DNA of 42,614 bases from Bacteroidota bacterium (GTDB lineage: Bacteria; Bacteroidota; Bacteroidia; Palsa-948), in contig JACRAL010000188.1 in assembly GCA_016213435.1 (NCBI GenBank), positions 1 through 42,614 of the forward strand, in the 5' to 3' direction. The position numbers were made by a program, and so were the translations under genes. Below are positions 17,227-27,057 of the stretch, in pieces. Under the pieces are notes generated by a model. It saw only the letters and a program-made list of their open reading frames with translations, was not told where the DNA came from and searched no databases. Numbering within the stretch: position 1 is the first letter of the stretch; the number at the start of each line of letters is the position of its first letter.

Positions 17227-17709
17227 ATGTCACTTAATTTTGAAAAACACGCGCAAAAAGGAAACAAGTTTTTAAATGAACTTGCTGAAAACCTTGGCAA
17301 TAAGACGGATACAGCCAAAGCAGAACGGATACTGCGTGCTTTATTTCAAGCGCTTAGAAATCACCTTACTATAGAGGAAATTTTTCAACTTCTTTCGCAA
17401 TTACCAATTGCGTTGAAAGGTGTTTATATACACGGATGGATGCCAACTAAAGAAAAGGAAGTTAGCCGAAAGAAAATTGATTTCATTGAGGAAGTTCTCA
17501 AATATGCAGATGGCACATCGATACATGGCATTTCAGATATTGAGAAAGGAACAAAAGAGGTTCACGTAGTTTTTAAAACCCTTAAACAATATATTTCGAA
17601 AGGCGAGTTCAAAGATATTGAAGCTGTACTTCCCCGCCAGTTAAAAAAACTTTTAAGAGAAAGTCTTTACACCAAAACACTAACCTTAAATCTTATTCCT
17701 GAAAAATGA
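17227..17709 (+). CDS. DUF2267 domain-containing protein
   Basis: 160 residues. The sequence has the DUF2267 pattern: paired helical halves, AERILRALFQALRNHLTIEE and then a central QLPIALKGVYIHGWMP, followed by an acidic second half (DIEAVLPRQLKKLL). DUF2267 proteins have no established biochemical role but are frequent beside universal stress proteins and in stress-induced islands. The stop overlaps the next gene by four bases. Cytoplasmic, no cofactor motif seen. Confidence 0.8.
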   Translation: MSLNFEKHAQKGNKFLNELAENLGNKTDTAKAERILRALFQALRNHLTIEEIFQLLSQLPIALKGVYIHGWMPTKEKEVSRKKIDFIEEVLKYADGTSIHGISDIEKGTKEVHVVFKTLKQYISKGEFKDIEAVLPRQLKKLLRESLYTKTLTLNLIPEK

Positions 17710-18251
17710 AAACCATCCTTACTATTGTTGCTTCACTTTTAATTATAGTTCTCGCCTTTCTATGGTATAGTGGTGCTTTCACCTCTGTTAATGTAGAAGA
17801 AACTCTGGCGGGAGGATATAAGGTGGCTGGACTTGAGTTTACGGGGTCCTATTCAAAAGCCGGAGAGTATATTGAGAAGGTTGATAAAAAGTTAAAGAAA
17901 CTGGGGTTTAATTGTTCAAAAGGATTTGGAATTTACTACGATGATCCTAAAACAACATCACAGGAAAAATGCAGAGGATTTGTTGGAAATATTCTTGAAG
18001 AAAAAGACCTTAACAAGCTCTTGGAAATAAAATCGATAGGATTAAAAATAGATTCTATACCAAAATCGAAAGCGGTAGCTGTCCAATTTAAAGCAAACAC
18101 GTTTCTATCTTATGCGATTGGACCCATGAAAACTTATCCTGTAATCTCCAAATATATAAATGAAAACAAATACAAAGTACTCTATTCGTTAGAGGTGTAT
18201 GATATGCCTAAAAAAAGAATAACTTATATGATGCTGATATCAGCCCAGTAA
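17706..18251 (+). CDS. Membrane-anchored GyrI-like (SOUL-fold) small-molecule-binding protein
   Basis: 181 residues. A single N-terminal transmembrane helix (about 4-22, ILTIVASLLIIVLAFLWYS) is followed by a domain that resembles the GyrI/SOUL fold (AGGYKVAGLEFTGSYSKAGE, GIYYDDPKTT, CRGFVGNIL, then a C-terminal strand pair YSLEVYDMPKKRITYMMLIS). Proteins of this layout have a GyrI-like domain tethered to a membrane. The ligand is unknown. The gene overlaps the DUF2267 stop by four bases. Family call is moderate because it rests on pattern only. Confidence 0.65.
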   Translation: MKTILTIVASLLIIVLAFLWYSGAFTSVNVEETLAGGYKVAGLEFTGSYSKAGEYIEKVDKKLKKLGFNCSKGFGIYYDDPKTTSQEKCRGFVGNILEEKDLNKLLEIKSIGLKIDSIPKSKAVAVQFKANTFLSYAIGPMKTYPVISKYINENKYKVLYSLEVYDMPKKRITYMMLISAQ

Positions 18252-18287
18252 AAATAGTAATGTGCTATCAGAATAAAAATCATCCAA

Positions 18288-19142
18288 ATGAAAACAATTC
18301 TTGTTCCAACAGATTTCTCTGGAGCCTCAGAAAATGCGATTGATTTTGCTATCGCATTTGCAAAAAAAGAGAATGCAATGATAATTCTCCTTCATGCGTA
18401 TCATATCACTTATCCTGCATCTGATTTTTCAGGGGAAATTATTTCTAAAGAAGTTTCAGAACTAAAAAATATATCTGAAGAAAAACTTAGGAACCTATGT
18501 TTGAAAATAATGCAAACCGATAAGGTAAAATGCGAACGCGTTTGTAAAGAAGGGCTTGCGGTGGATATCATACTTGAAGCATCAAGAAGAATGCATCCCG
18601 ATTTTATTATAATGGGCACAAAAGGATCGAGCGGTATTAAAGAAATATTTTTGGGGAGCAACACAACAAAAGTTATTGAGAAGGCACAACACCCCGTTAT
18701 TGCAGTACCTGATGGCACCTTGTTCCATGGAATTAAGAAAATCACCTACGCGACTAATTACTATGAGAGTGACGTTGATGCGATAAAAACACTATGTGAA
18801 ATTGCAGAACCCTTTAAAGCGGTAATTAATATTCTTCATATCTCGGAGGGAGAATATGTTCCAGAAATTGAAAATGAATTACTGAAGCAATTTGTATCTA
18901 AAGTTTCAAAACAAGTTAATTACAACAATTTTTCTTTTCAGTTGATAATAGGAAAAGATATCGAGAAAGAGTTAAGTAATTATTTAATGAGTAGCTCTGC
19001 CGATTTGTTTTCCATGTCAATATTTCATCGCAATCTATTTGAAAAAATATTTGGGAAAAGTATTACAAAAAAACTTGCTTATCATACGCATGTACCATTG
19101 CTGGCATTTCATCACAAAAAAGAATCTGTGGTGTTTACTTAA
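18288..19142 (+). CDS. Universal stress protein, tandem UspA domains
   Basis: 284 residues with two Usp domains. The first (1-145) begins MKTILVPTDFSG and keeps the ATP-binding signature G-2x-G-9x-G-S (GTKGSSGIKEIFLGS). The second (about 150-280) lacks the glycine signature and ends in THVPLLAFHH, so it is probably a non-binding, dimer-like partner. Usp proteins help cells survive starvation, redox and envelope stress. The next gene is a homologous Usp 10 bp downstream. Expression with the preceding four-gene run is likely: the gap of 36 bp holds no promoter or terminator that I can see. Confidence 0.92.
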   Translation: MKTILVPTDFSGASENAIDFAIAFAKKENAMIILLHAYHITYPASDFSGEIISKEVSELKNISEEKLRNLCLKIMQTDKVKCERVCKEGLAVDIILEASRRMHPDFIIMGTKGSSGIKEIFLGSNTTKVIEKAQHPVIAVPDGTLFHGIKKITYATNYYESDVDAIKTLCEIAEPFKAVINILHISEGEYVPEIENELLKQFVSKVSKQVNYNNFSFQLIIGKDIEKELSNYLMSSSADLFSMSIFHRNLFEKIFGKSITKKLAYHTHVPLLAFHHKKESVVFT

Positions 19143-19152
19143 GACTTAATAC

Positions 19153-20010
19153 ATGAGAAAATACTACAAAATTCTGCTCGCTACTGATTATTCAGATGCC
19201 GTTATAAATGCTGAACGCTATGCGGTTCAGTTTGCAAAAAACATAAATGCAATTATTACATTCTTTCACGCATATAATTCGCCTCTTCCTCCTCCCAAGA
19301 TTACTATGAGCTATGAAGAAACACTTCAAAAGTTCAAGACTGAAGAAATGAAAAAACTTATTCAACACCGCAATGATCTTTTTCGTTCGTTGAATATTAA
19401 TCATGATAAATTAATCAGCGAGTGTGTTGTTAAAGATGGAAGTGCAGGAAATAAAATTTGCAAATACGCCAAAGAATCGAATGCTGATTTCATTATTATT
19501 GGAAGTCATGGAGAAAGCGGGTTTCGGGATGTATTATTTGGAAGTCATACATGGAACGTGATAAAAAAATCACTTATACCGGTCATTATTGTTCCAAAAG
19601 ATGCTTTGTTTACTGGAATTAAAAATATTGTTTTCGGCACAGAATACCGCGAAGGAGAAATCTCCGCACTTAATTTTCTTGCGCAATTTTCAAAACAACT
19701 CGAAGCTGAACTTATTGTGCTTCATGTTACAAACTACGTTCTGTCAAAAGCGTTTGAAAAAGAAATGTTTGAAAAATTCAAAAATGATATTGAAGGAAAG
19801 ATTTCGTATAAAAAATTAAAGATGCGGTTGATAAAAAACGACAACTTAATCGATGGATTGAACAAATTCTGTGAAAATGAAAGGGCAGATCTTCTTGTAA
19901 TGGCTCCTGAAAAACAAATCTTATTCGAAAAAATATTTTTGCCTTCAGCAAGTAGTACCCGAAAGATGAGTTTTCACTCTACTATTCCACTCATGACTAT
20001 TCCTGATTGA
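19153..20010 (+). CDS. Universal stress protein, tandem UspA domains (paralog)
   Basis: 285 residues, a paralog of the preceding Usp. Domain one starts YKILLATDYSDA and has the nucleotide signature GSHGESGFRDVLFGS. Domain two starts at about 150 (IKNIVFGTEYREGE) and lacks the glycine loop. The start MRKYYKI is 10 bp after the previous stop, so the pair is probably cotranscribed. Last gene before the 444-bp gap leading to the ribosomal cluster. Confidence 0.92.
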   Translation: MRKYYKILLATDYSDAVINAERYAVQFAKNINAIITFFHAYNSPLPPPKITMSYEETLQKFKTEEMKKLIQHRNDLFRSLNINHDKLISECVVKDGSAGNKICKYAKESNADFIIIGSHGESGFRDVLFGSHTWNVIKKSLIPVIIVPKDALFTGIKNIVFGTEYREGEISALNFLAQFSKQLEAELIVLHVTNYVLSKAFEKEMFEKFKNDIEGKISYKKLKMRLIKNDNLIDGLNKFCENERADLLVMAPEKQILFEKIFLPSASSTRKMSFHSTIPLMTIPD

Positions 20011-20304
20011 TACAATTTTGTTTATGTACTTCTTCTATGCGCTCCCAATATGAATTGGTTTCTTTAATAAGTTCATCAAAAACTTCATTAGGATATTTAT
20101 AACCTTCATTTTTTTATCAAAAATTAATTGTTAATTGTCTCGTGTGTAAGTCCTAAAATACTTATTAACAATATTTTTGTTTTATCATCAAAAATAAGAA
20201 AAAACATCATTTTTTATTATTATTGTCTATCCTCCTACAAAAACAACGATTAAAAGAATTGTTGAAAACTATTAAAAAAAAGACTCTTCGTATTGAAAAT
20301 AATG

Positions 20305-20312
20305 TATCTTTG
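20305..20312 (+). promoter_or_regulatory. -7 promoter element of the ribosomal cluster
   Basis: TATCTTTG matches the Bacteroidota -7 consensus TAnnTTTG exactly and is followed by GC, as is common for strong promoters. No TTTG lies at the canonical 19-21 bp upstream; an AT-rich tract is there instead, and a TTG lies only 9 bp upstream. The start would fall near 20319, giving a leader of about 135 bases before rpsL. Confidence 0.65.
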
Positions 20313-20321
20313 CGCCCCTTC

Positions 20322-20363
20322 TGAAGTTCATCCCACACATATATAGTGTGTGAGGATTCTTCA
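20322..20363 (+). promoter_or_regulatory. Extended hairpin at the 5' end of the rpsL leader
   Basis: Two stacked stems: TGAAG (322-326) pairs with CTTCA (359-363), then an internal loop, then TCCCACACAT (331-340) pairs with GTGTGTG-A-GGA (346-356) with one bulged A and an ATATA loop. It begins within a few bases of the predicted transcription start. It may stabilise the messenger or be a ribosomal-protein target; it is not followed by a U tract, so it is unlikely to be a terminator. Confidence 0.55.
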
Positions 20364-20454
20364 TCGAAGGAGAATTTATTTTGCTAAAACTGGAAAAATC
20401 ATAGACAAAACGAACGAAATTTCAGATATTAAACTTTTGATTTTAAACTAAACA

Positions 20455-20871
20455 ATGCCAACAATTCAACAACTGATCAGACACGGCCGCAAAAAGTTTA
20501 CGCGCAAGAGCAAGTCTATCGCGTTAAACCGCAGTCCGCAAAGAAGAGGCGTATGCATTAAAGTATACACCACTACTCCTAAAAAACCAAATTCAGCTTT
20601 AAGAAAAGTTGCGAAAGTCCGTCTCTCCAACGGAAACGAGATCATCGCATACATTCCCGGAGAAGGACATAATTTACAGGAACACTCTATTGTTCTGGTT
20701 CGCGGTGGAAGGGTAAAAGATCTTCCTGGGGTTCGTTACCACATTGTTCGCGGAACATTGGATACAGCAGGTGTTGATGCTATGCGTCAATCACGTTCTA
20801 AATACGGAGCAAAAAGACCTAAAGCAGGTGCAGCAGCGGCTCCTAAAGCAGCAGCAGAACCTAAAAAATAA
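20455..20871 (+). CDS. rpsL: 30S ribosomal protein S12
   Basis: 138 residues. The start [12 protein letters not shown] and the decoding-centre loops [12 protein letters not shown] and [10 protein letters not shown] are typical. The lysine of the KPNSA loop is wild type, so the streptomycin-sensitive form is expected. The last 15 residues are a low-complexity Ala/Pro/Lys tail ([13 protein letters not shown]) beyond the usual end. S12 lines the decoding site of the small subunit. First gene of the cluster; rpsG follows 9 bp later. Confidence 0.98.
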   Translation: MPTIQQLIRHGRKKFTRKSKSIALNRSPQRRGVCIKVYTTTPKKPNSALRKVAKVRLSNGNEIIAYIPGEGHNLQEHSIVLVRGGRVKDLPGVRYHIVRGTLDTAGVDAMRQSRSKYGAKRPKAGAAAAPKAAAEPKK

Positions 20872-20880
20872 TTAAACAGA

Positions 20881-21351
20881 ATGAGAAAAGAAAAAGCAAA
20901 AAAACGTTATCTGCTTCCTGACCCAAAGTTTCAGGATGCATTGGTTACCCGTTTCGTAAACAACCTTATGCTGAGTGGAAAAAAGAACAAAGCATATGGT
21001 ATTTTTTACAACACACTTGAAATAGTTGCTGAAAAAACAAAAGAAGATGGTTTAGCAACATGGAAAAAAGCATTATCTAATGTGACTCCTTCTGTAGAAG
21101 TAAAATCACGCAGGATTGGAGGAGCAAATTATCAGATCCCTCAGGAAGTACGTCCTGAAAGAAAGATTGCTCTTGCAATGAAATGGCTTATTCAATATGC
21201 AAAGGACAGAAAAGAAAATAGAATGAGCAGCGGTCTGGCCTCTGAAATCATTGCAGCGGCAAAGATGGAAGGCGGAGCATATAAAAAGAAGGAAGATACA
21301 CACCGCATGGCGGAAGCGAACAAAGCATATTCACACTTTAAGATCAGGTAA
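20881..21351 (+). CDS. rpsG: 30S ribosomal protein S7
   Basis: 156 residues, normal length. [17 protein letters not shown] and [18 protein letters not shown] are diagnostic. S7 nucleates assembly of the 30S head and contacts the E-site tRNA; in some bacteria it represses its own operon by binding the mRNA near rpsL-rpsG. The spacer here is only 9 bp, too short for that site, so any such control would have to use another place such as the leader. Confidence 0.98.
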   Translation: MRKEKAKKRYLLPDPKFQDALVTRFVNNLMLSGKKNKAYGIFYNTLEIVAEKTKEDGLATWKKALSNVTPSVEVKSRRIGGANYQIPQEVRPERKIALAMKWLIQYAKDRKENRMSSGLASEIIAAAKMEGGAYKKKEDTHRMAEANKAYSHFKIR

Positions 21352-21356
21352 ATAGA

Positions 21357-23483
21357 ATGAGCGATTTACATTTCACGCGGAACATCGGCATAGCGGCACA
21401 TATTGACGCAGGCAAAACCACTTGCACTGAGCGTATACTTTATTATACTGGTGTTAATCATAAGATCGGAGAAGTTCATGATGGCGCTGCAACAATGGAC
21501 TGGATGGTTCAGGAGCAGGAACGCGGAATTACCATTACTTCGGCCGCTACTACTTGTTTCTGGAATTATCGTGGCAATAAATATAAGGTAAACATTATTG
21601 ACACTCCCGGTCACGTTGACTTTACTGTCGAGGTGAATCGTTCACTTCGTGTATTAGACGGCCTTGTATTCCTCTTCTCTGCAGTTGATGGAGTTGAACC
21701 ACAATCTGAAACTAACTGGCGTCTTGCTAACAATTATAATGTAACACGTATCTGTTTTGTAAATAAAATGGATCGTGCTGGAGCAGACTTCCTTAATGTA
21801 TGTAAACAGGTAAAGGAAATGCTTGGCGGAAACGCTGTGCCGCTTCAATTACCTCTTGGTGCAGAAGGAAATTTCCGTGGAGTTGTTGACCTAATTAATA
21901 ATCGCGCTATCGAATGGAACGAAGAAGATAAAGGTATGACTTTCAAGGTAGTTGAGATTCCATCTGACATGAAAGATGAAGTATACCACTGGAGAGAAAA
22001 ATTACTCGAATCGGTTTCTGAATTTGATGATAAGATCATGGAAAAATTCTTCAACAATCAGTCTACGATTACGGAAGATGAAGTGCTGACTGCACTTCGC
22101 AAAGCTACCATTGCAGGAAAAATTATTCCTATGGTTTGCGGCTCAGCATTCAAAAACAAAGGAGTTCAAACCATGCTTGATTTGGTTATGGCAATTATGC
22201 CATCTCCTATGGATAAAGATAATATTCACGGAATCAACCCGGATACAGAACAAGAAGTTACACGCAAACCTGACGTGAAAGATCCTTTCACTGCTCTTGC
22301 ATTCAAAATCGCAACCGATCCTTTCGTAGGACGTTTGGCTTTCTTCCGCGCATATTCAGGAAGATTGGATTCTGGTTCTTATGTATTGAACACTCGTTCT
22401 GGACAGAAAGAACGTATATCGCGTATTTTCCAGATGCACGCTAACAAACAAAATCAGGTTCCGTTTATTGAAGCCGGTGATATTGGTGCAGCCGTTGGAT
22501 TTAAAGATATTAAAACTGGAGATACTCTTTGCGATGAAAAAAATCCTATTGTCCTAGAAGCAATGAACTTCCCTGAGCCTGTTATCGGTATTGCTGTTGA
22601 ACCAAAAACTCAAGCAGACCTTGACAAACTTGGAAACTCTTTGGCTAAACTTGCCGAAGAAGATCCCACCTTCAGAGTAAGAACAGATGAAGATTCCAGC
22701 CAAACCATTATCAGTGGCATGGGAGAGCTTCACCTGGAAATTATTGTAGATCGTTTGAAACGCGAATTTAAAGTAGAAGTGAACCAAGGCGCTCCACAGG
22801 TTAATTATAAGGAAGCCATTAACGCAACGATCGAACATCGCGAAGTATATAAGAAACAAACCGGTGGTCGCGGAAAATTCGCTGACATTGAGTTTACTGT
22901 ATCTCCAGTTGACGCTGATTTTGTAACTACAGAGAAAAATGGCGGATTACAGTTTGAAAACGAAGTAACAGGCGGTAACATTCCGCGTGAGTTTATTCCT
23001 GCCATTGAAAAAGGATTCCGTGCAGCAATGACGAATGGTGTTCTTGCCGGATTCCAGATGCAAACGATGAAAATAGTTGTTACAGACGGTTCTTACCACG
23101 ATGTGGATTCTGATGCCCTTTCATTTGAAATCTGCGCACGTACCGCTTTCCGCGAAGCATTGCCAAAAGCAAAACCTGTTCTGCTTGAGCCGATCATGAA
23201 AATGGAAGTTATCACTCCGGAACAATACATGGGAGACGTTGTAGGTGACCTGAACCGCAGACGCGGTATCATCGAAGGCATGGACAGCAAAGGAAATGCC
23301 CAGGTGATTAAAGCAAAAGTTCCTCTTGGAGAAATGTTCGGATATGTAACACAATTGCGCACACTCACCTCAGGACGTGCAACTTCTACAATGGAATTTT
23401 CGCACTACGCTGAAACTCCAAGAAATATTTCTGAAGAAGTAATAGCAAAAGCAAAAGGTAAAAAAGCAGCAGAAAAAGTTTAA
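21357..23483 (+). CDS. fusA: Elongation factor G
   Basis: 708 residues. GTPase motifs: G1 AHIDAGKTT (14-22), G3 DTPGH, G4 NKMD (about 136-139), G5 GSAFKN. Domains II-V follow, with the domain IV stretch [14 protein letters not shown] drives translocation of tRNAs and mRNA with GTP hydrolysis. It starts 5 bp after rpsG. Bacteroidota usually lack tuf directly after fusA; here rpsJ follows. Confidence 0.98.
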   Translation: MSDLHFTRNIGIAAHIDAGKTTCTERILYYTGVNHKIGEVHDGAATMDWMVQEQERGITITSAATTCFWNYRGNKYKVNIIDTPGHVDFTVEVNRSLRVLDGLVFLFSAVDGVEPQSETNWRLANNYNVTRICFVNKMDRAGADFLNVCKQVKEMLGGNAVPLQLPLGAEGNFRGVVDLINNRAIEWNEEDKGMTFKVVEIPSDMKDEVYHWREKLLESVSEFDDKIMEKFFNNQSTITEDEVLTALRKATIAGKIIPMVCGSAFKNKGVQTMLDLVMAIMPSPMDKDNIHGINPDTEQEVTRKPDVKDPFTALAFKIATDPFVGRLAFFRAYSGRLDSGSYVLNTRSGQKERISRIFQMHANKQNQVPFIEAGDIGAAVGFKDIKTGDTLCDEKNPIVLEAMNFPEPVIGIAVEPKTQADLDKLGNSLAKLAEEDPTFRVRTDEDSSQTIISGMGELHLEIIVDRLKREFKVEVNQGAPQVNYKEAINATIEHREVYKKQTGGRGKFADIEFTVSPVDADFVTTEKNGGLQFENEVTGGNIPREFIPAIEKGFRAAMTNGVLAGFQMQTMKIVVTDGSYHDVDSDALSFEICARTAFREALPKAKPVLLEPIMKMEVITPEQYMGDVVGDLNRRRGIIEGMDSKGNAQVIKAKVPLGEMFGYVTQLRTLTSGRATSTMEFSHYAETPRNISEEVIAKAKGKKAAEKV

Positions 23484-23498
23484 TACTATAAATTGACT

Positions 23499-23807
23499 AT
23501 GAGCCAGCAAAAGATCCGCATCAAATTAAAATCTTACGACCACCACCTCGTGGATAAGTCGGCAGAGAAAATTGTGAAGACTGCAAAGTCGACAGGCGCT
23601 GTGGTGAGCGGGCCAATCCCGCTTCCTACCAACAAACGCATTTATACTGTTCTGCGTTCCCCTCACGTGAATAAAAAAGCGAGAGAGCAGTTTCAGCTTT
23701 GCACCTACAAACGCTTGCTTGATATTTACAGCACCAGTCCAAAAACAATTGATGCGCTAAGCAAATTGGAATTACCAAGTGGCGTTGAAGTAGAAATAAA
23801 AGTATAA
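23499..23807 (+). CDS. rpsJ: 30S ribosomal protein S10
   Basis: 102 residues from the ATG at 23499 ([16 protein letters not shown]). An in-frame TTG six bases earlier is not needed. [14 protein letters not shown] and the C-terminal VEVEIKV are standard. S10 belongs to the 30S head and, as NusE, to antitermination complexes. It opens the S10 segment, joined directly to the str segment with a 15-bp spacer. Confidence 0.97.
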   Translation: MSQQKIRIKLKSYDHHLVDKSAEKIVKTAKSTGAVVSGPIPLPTNKRIYTVLRSPHVNKKAREQFQLCTYKRLLDIYSTSPKTIDALSKLELPSGVEVEIKV

Positions 23808-23863
23808 CGGATATTTTTTAAAAAATAGAAACTTTAGATTTTAGAATAAAAAAAATAAATAAA

Positions 23864-24484
23864 ATGTCAGGAATTCTCGGAAAAAAAATAGGAATGACAA
23901 ATATGTTCGATGTATCAGGTCGATACATTGCATGTACTGTCATTGAAGCCGGACCTTGTGTTGTTACTCAGGTGAAAACAACGGATAAGGACGGATACAA
24001 TTCTGTTCAGCTCGGATTTGGCGAGAGAAAAGAAAAACACACAACTTCTCCGCAGATGGGGCATTTCAAAAAAGCAGGAACCACTCCCAAGAAAAAAGTA
24101 GTGGAGTTCCGCGATTTTGAAGGAGAGGAAAAGAAAGCAGGTGATGTTGTAACCATCGATATTTTCACTGAAGGAGAATACGTGGATGTGATAGGAACTT
24201 CCAAAGGAAAAGGTTTCCAAGGAGTTGTGAAAAGACATCACTTTAGCGGAGTTGGCGGAAGTACACACGGTCAGCACGATCGTCAGCGCGCAGGAGGTTC
24301 CATGGGAGCTTCTTCTTATCCATCACGAGTTTTCAAAGGAAAACGCATGCCAGGAAGAATGGGTGGCGACAGAGTAAAAGCGCGCAATCTTGAAGTATTG
24401 AAACTTATTAAGGATAAAAATATTTTAGTAGTAAAAGGTTCTGTGCCGGGGGCAAGCGGAAGTTTTGTAATCATTCATAAATAA
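23864..24484 (+). CDS. rplC: 50S ribosomal protein L3
   Basis: 206 residues, usual length. [15 protein letters not shown] at the start and the central loop [18 protein letters not shown] with the [12 protein letters not shown] extension are diagnostic. L3 is an early assembly protein whose loop approaches the peptidyl-transferase centre. A 56-bp A-rich spacer separates it from rpsJ; no promoter is evident in it. Confidence 0.97.
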   Translation: MSGILGKKIGMTNMFDVSGRYIACTVIEAGPCVVTQVKTTDKDGYNSVQLGFGERKEKHTTSPQMGHFKKAGTTPKKKVVEFRDFEGEEKKAGDVVTIDIFTEGEYVDVIGTSKGKGFQGVVKRHHFSGVGGSTHGQHDRQRAGGSMGASSYPSRVFKGKRMPGRMGGDRVKARNLEVLKLIKDKNILVVKGSVPGASGSFVIIHK

Positions 24485-24506
24485 TTCAGTGTAAATAATA
24501 ATTGCA

Positions 24507-25154
24507 ATGGAAATAGCAGTATATAATTCAAAAGGAAATAAAACGAAGCGCACGGTTTCTCTCGATGATTCCATTTTCAACGTAGAGCCAAACGATCACG
24601 CTATTTACCTTGACGTGAAGCAATACCTGGCGAATCAAAGACAGGGATCGCACAAGTCAAAACAAAGAAATGAAATCCACGGCAGCACACGCAAACTGGT
24701 GAAGCAGAAAGGTTCTGGCGGTGCACGTAAAGGAAGCATCAAGAATCCTCTCTTCCGTGGCGGAGGAAGAATTTTTGGTCCGGAACCAAGAGATTATTCT
24801 TTCAAATTAAACAAGAAAGCAAAGAGAGTTGCACGTATCAGCGCACTTTCTCAAAAGGCAAAAGCTAATTCCATAACTGTTCTTGAGGATTTTAATTTTG
24901 AAAATCCAAGAACAAAGAACTATGTTGAATTACTTGGTAATTTTGAAATGACCGGAAAAAAAACTCTACTTGTAACAAGTAATGATAATAAGAACATCGT
25001 TCTTTCTGCAAGAAATCTGAAAGGGGCAAGAGTTACTTCAGTTAATTCGCTGAACACGTATGATATTATGAACGCAACCAATTTGCTTTTATCTGAAAGT
25101 TCTATCAAAGCAATTGAATCAATATTATTGAACACTAACACATCTGAAGCATGA
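24507..25154 (+). CDS. rplD: 50S ribosomal protein L4
   Basis: 215 residues. It carries the long exit-tunnel loop ([19 protein letters not shown]) and the globular L4 fold with [21 protein letters not shown]4 lines the peptide exit tunnel, the area targeted by macrolides. Its stop overlaps the rplW start by four bases (ATGA), indicating coupled translation. Confidence 0.97.
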   Translation: MEIAVYNSKGNKTKRTVSLDDSIFNVEPNDHAIYLDVKQYLANQRQGSHKSKQRNEIHGSTRKLVKQKGSGGARKGSIKNPLFRGGGRIFGPEPRDYSFKLNKKAKRVARISALSQKAKANSITVLEDFNFENPRTKNYVELLGNFEMTGKKTLLVTSNDNKNIVLSARNLKGARVTSVNSLNTYDIMNATNLLLSESSIKAIESILLNTNTSEA

Positions 25155-25438
25155 GCATCTACGTAAAACCGATTATCACCGAAAAATTTTCTGCAATGGC
25201 AGACAAAGGTCGCTACGCTTTTGTGGTTGAAAAAACAGCCAACAAAGTGGAGATAAAAAAGGCCATTGAAAAAGCCTATGGAGTTACTGTGCAATCAGTA
25301 AACACAATGAATTACATCGGGAAAGTAAAAATGAGATATACTACAACAAAAATAATGTCCGGCTTAGTTAAAAAAGCAAAAAAAGCTGTTGTAACACTCA
25401 AGAAAGGAGAAACAATTGATCTTTACGGAAATATTTAA
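25151..25438 (+). CDS. rplW: 50S ribosomal protein L23
   Basis: 95 residues, normal. [19 protein letters not shown] is the typical start and KGETIDLYG the end. L23 sits at the tunnel exit and docks trigger factor and SRP. Overlaps rplD by four bases and precedes rplB by 12 bp. Confidence 0.96.
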   Translation: MSIYVKPIITEKFSAMADKGRYAFVVEKTANKVEIKKAIEKAYGVTVQSVNTMNYIGKVKMRYTTTKIMSGLVKKAKKAVVTLKKGETIDLYGNI

Positions 25439-25450
25439 TAAAGAATAACA

Positions 25451-26293
25451 ATGGGAGTAAAAAGATTCAGGCCGCTTACACCAGGGCAAAGACATAAAAC
25501 AGCAAACGATAACAAGGATATCACTACTAATGTTCCTGAAAAATCATTGCTACGCCCGCACAAAAGCAGTGGAGGCCGTAACCGCACTGGTAAAATGACC
25601 ATGCGTTACATTGGTGGCGGTCACAAAAGACGTTACCGTGTGATTGATTTTAAAAGAGACAAACATGATATTCCAGCGCTTGTAAAAACGATTGAATATG
25701 ATCCTATGCGCACAGGTCGTATTGCTCTTCTTCAGTACAGTGACGGAGAAAAAAGATACATTCTTGCTCCTCAGGGATTGCAGGTTGGCCAAACAATCAT
25801 ATCAGGAAAAAATGTTGCTCCTAACGTTGGAAACGCAATGCCGCTTTCAAATATTCCGCTTGGAACAATTGTACATAACATTGAATTGAATCCAGGTCAA
25901 GGAGGAAAATTTATCCGCAGTGCAGGAACATATGCACAGCTCACTTCTAAAGAAGGTGCATACGTTACATTAAAAATGCCTTCCGGAGAGATTCGCATGG
26001 TGTTGGGCACTTGCATGGGAGTTGTGGGTTCTGTTTCAAATACTGACCATAGTCTGGAAAGACACGGAAAAGCAGGACGTATCCGCTGGTTCGGAAGACG
26101 TCCACGCACACGTGCTGTAGTAATGAATCCTGTTGACCACCCGATGGGAGGTGGTGAAGGAAGAGCATCCGGAGGTCAGCCTCGTTCGCGCAAGGGTAAA
26201 GGATTAAGAGGACAAAAAACAAGAAATAAAACAAAAGCTTCTAATCGCTATATAATCGAAAGAAGAACTAAAGGATACGGTTCTAAAAAATAA
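25451..26293 (+). CDS. rplB: 50S ribosomal protein L2
   Basis: 280 residues. [29 protein letters not shown] and the C-terminal [13 protein letters not shown] carry the conserved residues, including the histidine loop near the peptidyl-transferase centre. L2 is needed for subunit joining. Length is normal. Confidence 0.98.
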   Translation: MGVKRFRPLTPGQRHKTANDNKDITTNVPEKSLLRPHKSSGGRNRTGKMTMRYIGGGHKRRYRVIDFKRDKHDIPALVKTIEYDPMRTGRIALLQYSDGEKRYILAPQGLQVGQTIISGKNVAPNVGNAMPLSNIPLGTIVHNIELNPGQGGKFIRSAGTYAQLTSKEGAYVTLKMPSGEIRMVLGTCMGVVGSVSNTDHSLERHGKAGRIRWFGRRPRTRAVVMNPVDHPMGGGEGRASGGQPRSRKGKGLRGQKTRNKTKASNRYIIERRTKGYGSKK

Positions 26294-26314
26294 TTAACAC
26301 ATTAAACTAAAGAC

Positions 26315-26620
26315 ATGGCTCGTTCGCTAAAAAAAGGTTTTTTTATAGACTTTAAACTCGACAAAAGAGTGAAAGAAGTTGTAGAAGGGAAAAAAAAATA
26401 TGTGATTAAAACATGGTCACGCAGATCAATGATCTCTCCTGACTTTGTAGGAATGACCTTCGCAGTTCATAACGGGAATAAATTCATTCCAGTTTATGTA
26501 ACAGAAAACATGGTGGGTCATCGTTTGGGAGAATTTGCTCCTACACGTACTTTCCGTGGTCACACAGGACACGTAAAAGCTGATGCAAATCCAGCACCTG
26601 CAGCAAAAGAAAACAAATAA
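26315..26620 (+). CDS. rpsS: 30S ribosomal protein S19
   Basis: 101 residues. [15 protein letters not shown] and [17 protein letters not shown] are diagnostic. The C-terminus has a short added tail rich in Ala, Pro and Lys after GHVKADA. S19 sits in the 30S head next to S13. Confidence 0.96.
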   Translation: MARSLKKGFFIDFKLDKRVKEVVEGKKKYVIKTWSRRSMISPDFVGMTFAVHNGNKFIPVYVTENMVGHRLGEFAPTRTFRGHTGHVKADANPAPAAKENK

Positions 26621-26645
26621 TTAATATTATTAATAAGAAAATAAA

Positions 26646-27050
26646 ATGGGAGTTCGTAAACGTGAAATGGCAGACGCAAGAAAGGAAGCAAATAAAAGCT
26701 CTTATTTCGCAAAGTTGAATAACTATCCGACTTCTCCAAGAAAGATGCGCCTTCTTGCAGACCTTATCCGAAATAAACCAGTTGAACATGCATTGAATGT
26801 TCTTCGTTTTCATGCACAACATGCTTCAACACCTCTTTCAAAGCTTCTTGTTTCGGCTGTAAAAAATTACGAAGCTAAAACAGGATTACGCGCTGAAGAC
26901 AGCAATTTATTTATAAAAGAGATTAGAGTGGATGAAGGAGCCATGCTCAAGCGCTTCCGCCCTGCCCCTCAAGGAAGGGCCTACAGAATCCGTAAACGTT
27001 CAAATCATGTAACCGTAGTATTAGATACAAAAAAAGAAGAACAACAATAA
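26646..27050 (+). CDS. rplV: 50S ribosomal protein L22
   Basis: 134 residues from [19 protein letters not shown]; the family core starts at [24 protein letters not shown]. The hairpin that reaches the exit tunnel ([18 protein letters not shown]) is intact. Slightly longer N-terminus than in E. coli, as usual for this phylum. rpsC follows 7 bp later. Confidence 0.96.
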   Translation: MGVRKREMADARKEANKSSYFAKLNNYPTSPRKMRLLADLIRNKPVEHALNVLRFHAQHASTPLSKLLVSAVKNYEAKTGLRAEDSNLFIKEIRVDEGAMLKRFRPAPQGRAYRIRKRSNHVTVVLDTKKEEQQ

Positions 27051-27057
27051 AAGAATA

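Larger units (their letters stand above)
20011..20454. other. Intergenic region upstream of the ribosomal cluster
   Basis: 444 bp without a supported gene. The first part, on the minus strand (19997-20113), holds a 38-codon stretch without a start codon that reads like protein (residues such as YPNEVFDELIKE), possibly a gene remnant. An A/T-only hairpin (AATAAGAAAAAA / TTTTTTATTATT, 20193-20222) may end usp transcription. The last 150 bases hold the rpsL promoter and a leader hairpin. Confidence 0.6.

Noticed and set aside
20322-20363. rpsL leader hairpin as an intrinsic terminator or attenuator
   Set aside because: It lacks a following U tract, and no competing antiterminator pairing was seen.
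23493-23498. TTG start adding two residues to S10
   Set aside because: The ATG six bases later gives the family-typical N-terminus, so the TTG is unnecessary.
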